A stretch of DNA of 6,832 nucleotides from an uncultured Spongiibacteraceae bacterium (GCA_937969395.1 CALBVI010000405.1:1-6832), one strand, 5' to 3'. Positions 1 to 5,446 are shown, numbered from the stretch's first letter. Notes: generated by a model not told the origin, from the letters alone. Translations and numbers: made by a program.

Positions 1-1286
1 AGCAATCCCATCTGGCCGATGTGAATCAATTCGGTAGCGCCCTCACCAATGATTTGCACGCCTAATAATTTATCACCCTCGGGATCGGAGATTAAACGCA
101 ACATACCATCTTGCACGCCTGATATTTGGCCTCGCGCAATTTCCTCAAATTTAGCGACACCAATAATCGGATCGCCATATTTTTCAATCGCTTGCGTCTC
201 ACTCATACCAACAGTAGACAGTTCTGGAATAGCATAAATACCACCTGGAATCGTATCGGTTAAAGCGCCTAGATCTAAACCTAAAGCGGAACAACTCGCA
301 CGTCTCCCCTGCTCCATTGACGCCGACGCCAATGATGGCGGTCCAATAACATCACCCGCTGCATAAATATTTTCAACGCTGGTTCTATAGAGAGAATCGA
401 CAGAAATAATACCGCGCTCATTCAGTGATAAACCTGCTGCCTCAATATTAAGCCGCTCAACATTGGCAACTCGTCCCGCTGCAGATAATACTTTTTCACT
501 ACGATAAATGGTGCCATCTTCCAATTCAGTGATAACTTGCGAAATACCATCCCAGTAAACACGTTTAACCTTAGCGTTAGGAATAAATCTTGCCCCCTCC
601 GATTCAAACGCGTGAACAAAGCGGTCAGTCAAAGCTGAATCTAAAAACCCTAATGGTCTTGGATAACGATCGATCATCGTTACCCTAACACCCAAGCTTG
701 CAAAAATTGAAGCATACTCCGAGGCGATAACACCACCACCTAAAACGGTTAATGTCTGCGGTAAATAAATCATCGACAAAATAGAGTCACTGTCGTAAAC
801 ATGCTCGTGATCAACTTCAATATTGTCTACTTGCCGAGGTATAGACCCTGACGCAATAACAAAATGATCTGCCGTTAATACTGAGGTATGACCACCCGGC
901 TTATTGACACTCACACTCTTATTATCAACAAAGCTAGCTCGCCCGTGAATACGATGAATTTTATTACGGGTAATTTGCTTATTAATATACTCATCGTGAG
1001 CCTTAATCACCGTATGCATATTTTCAACAAGCGCGGCCATTTCCATATCTGGCCGCAGCGAAAAAGAAAATAATTCGGCATGGTGACGCAAGTTAGCAAT
1101 ACGCAGAGCATTCTCTCGCAAGGTTTTACTAGGAATAGTTCCGCGGTGTACACAGGCGCCGCCTAATACACGATCGCCTTCAATCATTGCTACTGTTTTC
1201 TGTGCTTTAGCTGCCTGCACAGCAGCTTTCTGGCCAGCAGGCCCACTGCCGATAATAATAAGATCGTAATGCGTGAGCTCACTCAT
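1..1286 (-). CDS. sthA: Soluble (Si-specific) pyridine nucleotide transhydrogenase, C-terminus cut by window edge
   Basis: FAD-dependent cytoplasmic enzyme that exchanges hydride between NADPH and NAD+, usually draining excess NADPH. The frame is open for 428 codons with no stop; E. coli SthA has 466 residues, so roughly 38 are missing beyond position 1. Visible: the N-terminal FAD-binding GSGPAG (residues 13-18), an active-site region GGACVHRGTIPSKTLRE (42-58), the NAD(P)-binding GGGVIASEYA (from 183) and the second FAD motif AAGDVIGPPSLAS (GD at about 311-312). In lipoamide dehydrogenase and glutathione reductase the active site is CxxxxC; here C45 is kept but the second position is T50. 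That loss of the redox disulfide is typical of the Sth family and argues against a disulfide reductase. The ATG at 1286 overlaps the stop of the upstream HDOD gene (ATGA), with a GGAG about 10 bases before it inside that gene. This suggests translational coupling. The exact family assignment rests on motifs, not on a search. Confidence 0.9.
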   Translation of the reverse strand, partial: MSELTHYDLIIIGSGPAGQKAAVQAAKAQKTVAMIEGDRVLGGACVHRGTIPSKTLRENALRIANLRHHAELFSFSLRPDMEMAALVENMHTVIKAHDEYINKQITRNKIHRIHGRASFVDNKSVSVNKPGGHTSVLTADHFVIASGSIPRQVDNIEVDHEHVYDSDSILSMIYLPQTLTVLGGGVIASEYASIFASLGVRVTMIDRYPRPLGFLDSALTDRFVHAFESEGARFIPNAKVKRVYWDGISQVITELEDGTIYRSEKVLSAAGRVANVERLNIEAAGLSLNERGIISVDSLYRTSVENIYAAGDVIGPPSLASASMEQGRRASCSALGLDLGALTDTIPGGIYAIPELSTVGMSETQAIEKYGDPIIGVAKFEEIARGQISGVQDGMLRLISDPEGDKLLGVQIIGEGATELIHIGQMGL

Positions 1287-2137
1287 ACTGACAATGCTCC
1301 AATAGTATCGTGAACTGATTCTGCTTTTTTCAACAAATCCTCAACATCATCAGCGTATAAATTAATATGCATAACACTGGAGTCAGCACTCAATACTGCA
1401 GAATCATAATTGCGATCAGCTAAGGTTACCGTCGAAAAAACACGGGCGGCTTTAACGGTATCGACAATATCTTGCGCGTCCTCAGCAACATTCCCACCGG
1501 CGGTATCAGCAACGCCTATGATGGTATCTTTTACCGCCGTAGGTAACTGCCAATGATCTGCCAGCATACTACCGACCTCTGTTTGATATTTATCCATAAG
1601 GGCCATCACTACCTCAGGCAACAATCCATCACCGCTGCCCTTATTAATATCAAGTACAGTTTGCAGCACTACCGGACGACCAATTTGATATAACAAACCA
1701 CACAGAAAGGTCGATTCAACATTTCGACGCCCCTGCCTAGCAATCTCTCTGGCCCATACCGCAGTAGCCAGTGAAGACTGCCAAATTTCTTTGATAACAT
1801 CTTCAAACCCCTTCGCAGAGAACATTTTTGGCCCCATCGTAGCGGCCATCGCGATCTCAGCAATGTTTTGCATACCTAAGCGTGCAGTGGCCTGCTGTAA
1901 AGAGGTCATTTTTGTAGACGGACTGTAAGCGGCGGAATTAGCAATTCTCATTACATGACCTGCCAATGCCTGATCACTTTGTATCAGCTTAGATAAAGCT
2001 GCTGCATCAGAATTAAGATCATTAACAAGAGACATGACTTGTGTCGTCACTTGAGGGAGCATAGGTAAAGACATCGACTTTGAGACGATTCTCTTTTCTA
2101 ACTGCTGGCCAATCTTATCAATAGTACTTTGATCCAT
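1283..2137 (-). CDS. HDOD-domain signalling protein, first gene of a unit with sthA
   Basis: A 284-residue cytoplasmic protein with no signal peptide or membrane segment. A short polar N-terminus (1-22) leads into an HDOD domain: the opening SLPMLPQVTTQV (about 23-34), the helix with RIANSAAYS (64-72), SLQQATARLGMQNI (79-92), and the region matching the HD-like core, IWQSSLATAVWAREIA (118-133) and GLLYQIG (147-153). In HDOD proteins that keep the metal site the last motif reads GLLHDIG. Here H and D are Y150 and Q151, and the usual His after the Trp is Ser, so phosphodiesterase activity is unlikely. A scaffold or regulatory role is inferred. The C-terminal 70 residues are less recognisable. 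No ATG, GTG or TTG occurs in frame between this ATG and the upstream stop at 2207-2209, so the start is firm. A purine-rich GTGAGAAAGGA abuts it. The stop codon overlaps the sthA start. The specific pathway it controls is unknown. Confidence 0.88.
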   Translation of the reverse strand: MDQSTIDKIGQQLEKRIVSKSMSLPMLPQVTTQVMSLVNDLNSDAAALSKLIQSDQALAGHVMRIANSAAYSPSTKMTSLQQATARLGMQNIAEIAMAATMGPKMFSAKGFEDVIKEIWQSSLATAVWAREIARQGRRNVESTFLCGLLYQIGRPVVLQTVLDINKGSGDGLLPEVVMALMDKYQTEVGSMLADHWQLPTAVKDTIIGVADTAGGNVAEDAQDIVDTVKAARVFSTVTLADRNYDSAVLSADSSVMHINLYADDVEDLLKKAESVHDTIGALSV

Positions 2138-2192
2138 TCCTTTCTCACTTATTATTAAGCTATCATATGTTACGTAAGAGCAATTACTTCTA

Positions 2193-2208
2193 AAACTATC
2201 AATAGTTT
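2193..2208. repeat. 16-bp palindrome upstream of the HDOD gene
   Basis: AAACTATCAATAGTTT has two perfect 7-base arms around a 2-base centre, 56 bases upstream of the HDOD start codon. The size and symmetry fit a dimeric repressor or activator site, but I cannot match it to a known operator. As RNA it could also form a weak AU-rich hairpin in the HDOD leader. An AT-rich region gives some such palindromes by chance. Confidence 0.35.
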
Positions 2209-2232
2209 AGATCATCTTTTTAATAACAAAAG

Positions 2233-2280
2233 TTAGATAGCTACATTTGGCCTATATATCTTGCCTCAATGGCTATCTAA
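2233..2280. repeat. Inverted repeat, 9-bp arms, in the truC/HDOD divergent region
   Basis: TTAGATAGC (2233-2241) is perfectly repeated in reverse as GCTATCTAA (2272-2280), with 30 bases between. The arms extend inward by a G-U and an A-T pair, and the spacer contains a GGC/GCC pair that could close an inner stem. No T-tract follows on either strand, so it is not a normal terminator. It may be an operator pair for a looping regulator or a structured leader. The role is not established. Confidence 0.35.
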
Positions 2281-2295
2281 TGCCCTAGATAATAG

Positions 2296-2324
2296 ATATC
2301 AAAGGTAAACAGAACCATAGTCAA
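2296..2324 (-). promoter_or_regulatory. Weak candidate promoter for the HDOD-sthA unit
   Basis: On the minus strand TTGACT (2324-2319, five of six to the -35 consensus) is followed after 17 bases by TGATAT (2301-2296), a poor -10. The -35 box overlaps the near-palindrome GTCAACGgCGTTAAC at 2320-2334 (six of seven arm pairs match), which would suit repression. If used, it gives a leader of about 150 bases that includes both downstream inverted repeats. TATGAT at 2167-2162 is another possible -10, without a good -35. Confidence 0.2.
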
Positions 2325-2406
2325 CGGCGTTAACCCATGCTTATTAGCTCACCCACCACCATGCCAACAGATATCGATCACACAACCAACAAAAGGCTAC
2401 ATTCTC

Positions 2407-3126
2407 GTGCTTGAGCTAGAAATCCTATATCAAGACGAACACCTCGTTGCCATCAACAAACCCTGCAATTTATTAGTTCATCGCAGTGATATCGATAAAC
2501 ATGAAACCCGCTTCGCGTTGCAAATGCTACGAGACCAACTGGGACAACATGTATTTCCAGTCCATCGCTTAGACAAACCGACTTCCGGTGTCTTGATATT
2601 TGCTCTTAAGCGCAATATTGCTCGTTTACTCTCTGAAGCTTTTGCCGAAAGAAAAATTGAAAAGACTTATTGGGCTATCGTTCGCGGGCTTACGCCAAAT
2701 GAGATAACGGTAAATCATCCACTCAAACCAAAGCACGATAAATATGCAGGGAAACACAATAATAAAAAGGACAAACCAGCTCAGCCAGCAATCACACATT
2801 TTAAGCGGCTTAATACCATAGAGCTGCCCTATGAGGTCGATCGTTATCCACAGAGCCGCTACTCATTGATTGAAGCAAAACCAGAGACTGGTAGAAAACA
2901 CCAAATTCGTCGCCACCTGAAGCATATTTCTCACCCCATCATTGGTGATGTAAAACATGGCAAAGGGACTCACAATCGTTTTTTTAAAGATCACTTTAAT
3001 TGCGATCGATTGCTATTAACATGCAGACAGATGGATTTTGAGCACCCCATCAGCCTACAACCAATGAGCATTAAGAGTGGACTTGATGAAAATTTTAGAC
3101 GTTTGATATCAGCATTCAGCTGGTAG
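2407..3126 (+). CDS. truC: tRNA pseudouridine(65) synthase TruC
   Basis: Converts uridine 65 in the T-stem of certain tRNAs to pseudouridine; a cytoplasmic stand-alone enzyme of the RluA/RsuA-type superfamily. The 239-residue product begins MLELEILYQDEHLVAINKP, close to the N-terminus I remember for E. coli TruC. It carries the catalytic motif HRLDKPTSG (53-61) with D56 as the expected nucleophile, TGRKHQIRRHLKH (161-173), and HPIIGDVKHG (176-185). There is no S4 domain, which separates it from RluC/D and RsuA types. It is about 20 residues shorter than E. coli TruC, ending soon after the conserved domain. The start is GTG: no ATG, GTG or TTG lies in frame just upstream, and the nearby ATG at 2361 is out of frame. 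A weak AAAAGG lies 10 bases before it. It is divergent from the HDOD gene and convergent with hfq. No good terminator follows it. Confidence 0.93.
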   Translation: MLELEILYQDEHLVAINKPCNLLVHRSDIDKHETRFALQMLRDQLGQHVFPVHRLDKPTSGVLIFALKRNIARLLSEAFAERKIEKTYWAIVRGLTPNEITVNHPLKPKHDKYAGKHNNKKDKPAQPAITHFKRLNTIELPYEVDRYPQSRYSLIEAKPETGRKHQIRRHLKHISHPIIGDVKHGKGTHNRFFKDHFNCDRLLLTCRQMDFEHPISLQPMSIKSGLDENFRRLISAFSW

Positions 3127-3167
3127 TCACTCTTAACAGTGAATAACTCAAGCGAAGACAGATTAAC

Positions 3168-3195
3168 AAAAAAGAAACAGCTGAGACTCAGCTAT
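3168..3195 (-). terminator. Rho-independent terminator of hfq
   Basis: Read on the minus strand, AGCTGA, loop GTC, TCAGCT gives a 6-bp stem (plus positions 3179-3193), extended by a G-U and an A-U pair. It is followed at once by GTTTCTTTTTTG. The stop of hfq is 66 bases upstream. On the plus strand the hairpin is followed by ATAGGAAG, with no T-tract, so it should not stop truC transcription. Confidence 0.8.
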
Positions 3196-3261
3196 AGGAA
3201 GAAAATTTAAAAACAATGTAAAAAATAATTCTAACATTTATTAAGTATAAACATTAATTCG

Positions 3262-3489
3262 TTATTCCTCGGCCTGAGGAATCCTCACATTACGACCAGG
3301 CATCACCGTTGAAATCGCATGTTTATAAACAACTTGTGAATTGACGTTTTTAAGCATGATGATAAATTGATCAAAGCTTTCGATTGTTCCCTGAAGCTTA
3401 ATCCCGTTCACCATGAAAATAGAAACAGGAATACGCTCTTTACGTAGAGCATTAAGATAAGCATCTTGAAGGCTAGGGCCTTTTTTCAT
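3262..3489 (-). CDS. hfq: RNA chaperone Hfq, short-tailed
   Basis: Sm-fold hexameric RNA chaperone that pairs small RNAs with mRNAs in the cytoplasm. The 75-residue product keeps the Sm1 region [16 protein letters not shown] (27-42) and the Sm2 region VVYKHAIST (53-61). Proximal-face residues Q8, F42, Y55, K56 and H57 are present. The rim patch is R16, K17, R19. On the distal face I30, K31, L32 and Q33 are kept and the usual Tyr25 is Phe. After the core only about ten residues remain ([11 protein letters not shown]), far shorter than the E. coli tail, yet still ending in an acidic pair. Several positions near-invariant in gammaproteobacteria differ: QDAYL for [13 protein letters not shown] for KNTVSQMV, VMPGRN for VVPxRP. 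It stands alone rather than between miaA and hflX. The ATG has AAGGA six bases upstream, within a hairpin. Function as Hfq is secure; whether it is the only copy is not. Confidence 0.95.
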   Translation of the reverse strand: MKKGPSLQDAYLNALRKERIPVSIFMVNGIKLQGTIESFDQFIIMLKNVNSQVVYKHAISTVMPGRNVRIPQAEE

Positions 3490-3496
3490 GATGAAT

Positions 3497-3512
3497 CCTT
3501 ATAGTTATAAGG
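3497..3512 (-). promoter_or_regulatory. Leader hairpin covering the hfq Shine-Dalgarno sequence
   Basis: The minus-strand sequence CCTTATAACTATAAGG is self-complementary: seven-base arms, or a 6-bp stem with a four-base AACU loop as RNA. The last four bases of the stem are the AAGG of the Shine-Dalgarno AAGGA, which sits six bases before the hfq ATG. Folding would therefore hide the ribosome binding site. Known background: E. coli Hfq represses its own translation by binding its mRNA leader. Inference: this hairpin may be the switch for a similar control here. Confidence 0.5.
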
Positions 3513-3523
3513 TTATTGTAAAA

Positions 3524-3554
3524 ATAATTACCAACTTATAAACACCTTAGTCAA
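3524..3554 (-). promoter_or_regulatory. Candidate proximal hfq promoter
   Basis: TTGACT (3554-3549, five of six to consensus) with AATTAT (3529-3524, four of six) 19 bases downstream on the minus strand. The start of transcription would be near 3517, putting the Shine-Dalgarno hairpin (3512-3497) almost at the 5' end of the mRNA and giving a leader of about 28 bases. The spacing is longer than ideal. Confidence 0.3.
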
Positions 3555-3583
3555 CAAATCTGGTTTATAGGCTAATACTTGGA

Positions 3584-3614
3584 ATCATATTTATAGAGCA
3601 AGACAGATCGTCAA
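3584..3614 (-). promoter_or_regulatory. Candidate distal hfq promoter
   Basis: TTGACG (3614-3609, five of six) and TATGAT (3589-3584, five of six) on the minus strand, again 19 bases apart. Transcription would start near 3577, giving a leader of about 90 bases. Both hexamers are better than those of the proximal candidate. The two could be alternatives, and neither is proven. Confidence 0.3.
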
Positions 3615-3812
3615 AAACGTTCCTTTTATTATTCTTGCGTTTATCCCCATATTGTAGACATTTTTGATGGCAATTCCCAACTTATTTCTTAACTAGCCTC
3701 AGTTTAAAGCCCGAAAAATCAAATACTAAGCGATCAAACTTTTGCATAGTTCATAAATCAACATAACGACCTTGTTATAGCGCAGCACCTTATCAAAAAC
3801 TAAACGAGAACA

Positions 3813-4582
3813 ATCTATGATTACACCATCATCGGAGGCGGGATAGTCGGCTTATCAACTGCATGGCAACTTTGCCAGCAGCAACCGAATAAGAAAATAT
3901 TGCTATTAGAAAAAGAATCTGGTTTTGCCACACAGGACACAACAGCGGCGTTATTCATGCAGGTATTTATTATCTGCCTAACAGCTTAAAGGCTAAATTT
4001 TGTTGCAAAGGCGCAATAGCCACTAAGAACTTTTGTCAGCAATATGATATCTCTATGATCAATGCGGCAAGCTCTTAGTAGCTACAAGTCCAGAAGAACA
4101 CCAGCAAATGCTAGCGCTTTAACAACGAGTTCAAAAACATTAGCTTGAGACAGCGCTATTACACGCTGAACAACTGCAACAAAAAGAACCCATATCATAA
4201 GCAGTGACGCTATTTTTGTTACCAGTACAGCTATTGTTGATTATCAAAAAATTGCTAAGACAATGGCTGCTAAAATTATCGCGCTAGGGGGGAGAGATTA
4301 GATTAAGGCATGAAGTCATAAACTTAGGAAAAACCAAAGAACAAATCACCCTAACAAAAAAAGACAACAACTAAATAAAAAACAATAAGTTACAGCCGCT
4401 ACTTAATAACGTTCACAGGTTTGTTATCCTATAGCGCTACTAAGATACTCGGTATAAAGACTGACTTTCAAATCATCCCTTATCGAGGTGAGTACTACCA
4501 GCCACCAAAAGAAAAGAGCTTATCAGCCATCCCTATTGGTAACTATATTTGTGAAAAGATTATAGAAAAAACGAAAACTTGA
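3813..4582 (+). pseudogene. lhgO: Decayed L-2-hydroxyglutarate oxidase gene
   Basis: The intact enzyme is an FAD-dependent, membrane-associated oxidase that turns L-2-hydroxyglutarate into 2-oxoglutarate. Pieces recognised in order, in changing frames: YDYTIIGGGIVGLSTAWQL, the FAD Rossmann motif, then [12 protein letters not shown] (from 3816); [20 protein letters not shown] (3935 on); [16 protein letters not shown] (4063 on); SDAIFVTSTAIVDYQKIA (4203 on); GEIRLRHEVINLG (the GAG at 4294 on); GIKTDFQIIPYRGEYYQ (about 4448 on); and SAIPIGNYICEKI, which matches the C-terminus. Between GEYYQ and SAIPIG roughly 130 codons are gone. Frames change near 3933, 4055, 4189, 4290 and 4375-4400; in-frame stops include TAA at 4120 and TAG at 4141, both where Gln is expected. 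The expected ATG before TAT GAT TAC is ATC. The surviving 767 bases compare with about 1200 in a full gene. No active product is possible. Confidence 0.9.
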
Positions 4583-4731
4583 TTAAAAAAAACACCACCC
4601 AAATGACTAATCAAAAAAGATACGTTAATACAACTTATCCTCTTTTACCCTTTCACTCGCCCTTACTCTTACTCTCTGATACAAATGCGCCCATATTTGC
4701 TATGAACGCTTTTTATCCTGCATTTAATTTT
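4583..4731. other. AT-rich stretch with a pyrimidine tract, no gene seen
   Basis: Between the lhgO remnant and the eda terminator region. It contains a run rich in C and T on the plus strand (4635-4677, only six purines) with local CTTACT repeats, and the left arm of an inverted repeat (4688-4698). The plus-strand reading frame here has no recognisable protein and runs into eda antisense. Confidence 0.5.
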
Positions 4732-4742
4732 AAATATGGGCG
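4688..4742. repeat. 11-bp perfect inverted repeat downstream of eda
   Basis: CGCCCATATTT (4688-4698) and AAATATGGGCG (4732-4742) are exact reverse complements separated by 33 bases. The right arm is also part of the terminator-like hairpin at 4738-4763, so the two structures cannot form at once. Confidence 0.6.
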
Positions 4743-4763
4743 TGATTCAATCAATGCACGCCC
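4732..4763 (-). terminator. Probable terminator of the zwf-pgl-eda operon
   Basis: On the minus strand GGGCGTG (4763-4757) and CACGCCC (4744-4738) form a perfect 7-bp GC-rich stem, with ATT/AAT able to close further inside the loop. It lies about 30 bases past the eda stop and is followed by ATATTTAAAATTAAA, a rather poor U-tract. A run of seven Ts comes before the stem rather than after it. Termination is likely but may be partial. Confidence 0.5.
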
Positions 4764-4794
4764 TAAAAAAACAGCAGCAAAATCAGACAGTATT

Positions 4795-5418
4795 TTATTT
4801 AAGTGCCGCAGCTACTTTCGCTTTGGCTTCAATCGCGTCCCAATTTTTATCAGCAATATCTTGTTTGCTGATCATCCAAGTACCACCGACACATAACACA
4901 TTATCCAACGCTAAAAAGTCTGCAGCATTATCAGCAGTAACACCACCTGTAGGGCAATATTTGATTTGCGGCAATGGTCCGGCAATCGATTTAAGCATCG
5001 GTATCCCCCCTGCAGCTTGAGCAGGGAAAAATTTCATATGCGTAATACCTTTCGACAACATATTCATTGCCTCTGAAGGCGTAACCACCCCCGGTAATAA
5101 TGGTACTGACTGCTGTAGTGCAACTTCAAGTAACTCAGGCGTTGTCCCTGGGCTTACAATAAATTCTGAACCGGCTTCAATTGATGCATGAAAGTCTTCA
5201 ACGGTGACCACTGTACCAGCACCAACAATAGCACCAGGCACTTCTTGTTTGATTTTTTTAATCGCCGCTAGGCCGCAAGCTGTTCTCAAAGTAACCTCTA
5301 AGACAATTAAGCCTGCATTAACTAAAGCTTTAGCCATAGGCACAGCATCATCGATGTCATCAATCACGATAACGGGGATTACTGGACTGGCTGTCATGAT
5401 CTCTTCAATAGTACGCAT
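4795..5418 (-). CDS. eda: KDPG aldolase (2-dehydro-3-deoxyphosphogluconate aldolase)
   Basis: Class I aldolase that splits 2-keto-3-deoxy-6-phosphogluconate into pyruvate and glyceraldehyde-3-phosphate, the last step specific to the Entner-Doudoroff pathway; cytoplasmic homotrimer. The 207-residue length is typical. Visible: PVIPVIVIDD near the N-terminus, LEVTLRT (40-46) with the catalytic Glu at 41, VGAGTV (65-70), SPGTTPE (89-95), LPGVVTPSE (108-116), the Schiff-base lysine K129 in MKFFPAQAAGG, and PTGGV (157-161) for phosphate binding. The start ATG has AGGGA five bases upstream. It is the last gene of the operon, 24 bases after pgl, and a GC-rich hairpin follows it. Some Eda enzymes also act on 4-hydroxy-2-oxoglutarate or oxaloacetate; the sequence does not show whether this one does. 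Confidence 0.96.
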   Translation of the reverse strand: MRTIEEIMTASPVIPVIVIDDIDDAVPMAKALVNAGLIVLEVTLRTACGLAAIKKIKQEVPGAIVGAGTVVTVEDFHASIEAGSEFIVSPGTTPELLEVALQQSVPLLPGVVTPSEAMNMLSKGITHMKFFPAQAAGGIPMLKSIAGPLPQIKYCPTGGVTADNAADFLALDNVLCVGGTWMISKQDIADKNWDAIEAKAKVAAALK

Positions 5419-5432
5419 ATTCTTCCCTACAT

Positions 5433-5446
5433 TTAATAATTATTAA
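5433..5446. repeat. 14-bp perfect palindrome between pgl and eda
   Basis: TTAATAATTATTAA reads the same on both strands. It covers the pgl stop codon and most of the short pgl-eda gap. Built only from A and T, it could arise by chance. As RNA it would make only a weak hairpin. Possible uses are a protein site or a processing point between the two cistrons. Confidence 0.4.

Larger units (their letters stand above)
3490..3812. other. 323-base region without a gene between hfq and the lhgO pseudogene
   Basis: AT-rich DNA with no plausible gene on either strand. The left part (3490 to about 3614) holds the hfq leader hairpin and candidate hfq promoters. The remainder (about 3615-3812) would have carried the promoter and ribosome site of the intact lhgO gene. 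I see only weak promoter-like hexamers (TTGCAT at 3742, TATAGC at 3776) without proper spacing, and no remnant of miaA or hflX, the usual hfq neighbours. Confidence 0.6.

Noticed and set aside
49..237. Plus-strand reading frames inside sthA (49-237 and 888-1073)
   Set aside because: Antisense shadows of a well-supported gene, with no recognisable protein, ribosome site or neighbour support.
1..1286. sthA as dihydrolipoamide dehydrogenase or mercuric/glutathione reductase
   Set aside because: The CxxxxC redox motif is CxxxxT here, and no E3-partner genes (acyltransferase, dehydrogenase) are nearby.
3127..3142. Hairpin TCACT/AGTGA as the truC terminator
   Set aside because: The stem is only five base pairs and is followed by ATAACTC, with no T-tract.
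3817..3846. ATG at 3817 as the start of a live small gene
   Set aside because: It runs only nine codons before TAG. The homologous frame is the one beginning TAT GAT at 3816.
4688..4742. Inverted repeat pair as ends of an insertion sequence
   Set aside because: Only 33 bases lie between the arms, there is no transposase and no evident target-site duplication.
4579..5020. Plus-strand frames 4579-4896 and 4736-5020 as hypothetical proteins
   Set aside because: They run antisense into eda or lie wholly over it, have no recognisable motif, and one depends on a TTG start.
5204..5446. Plus-strand frame over the eda start
   Set aside because: Antisense shadow of eda. The apparent hydrophobic composition follows from the opposite strand's codons.
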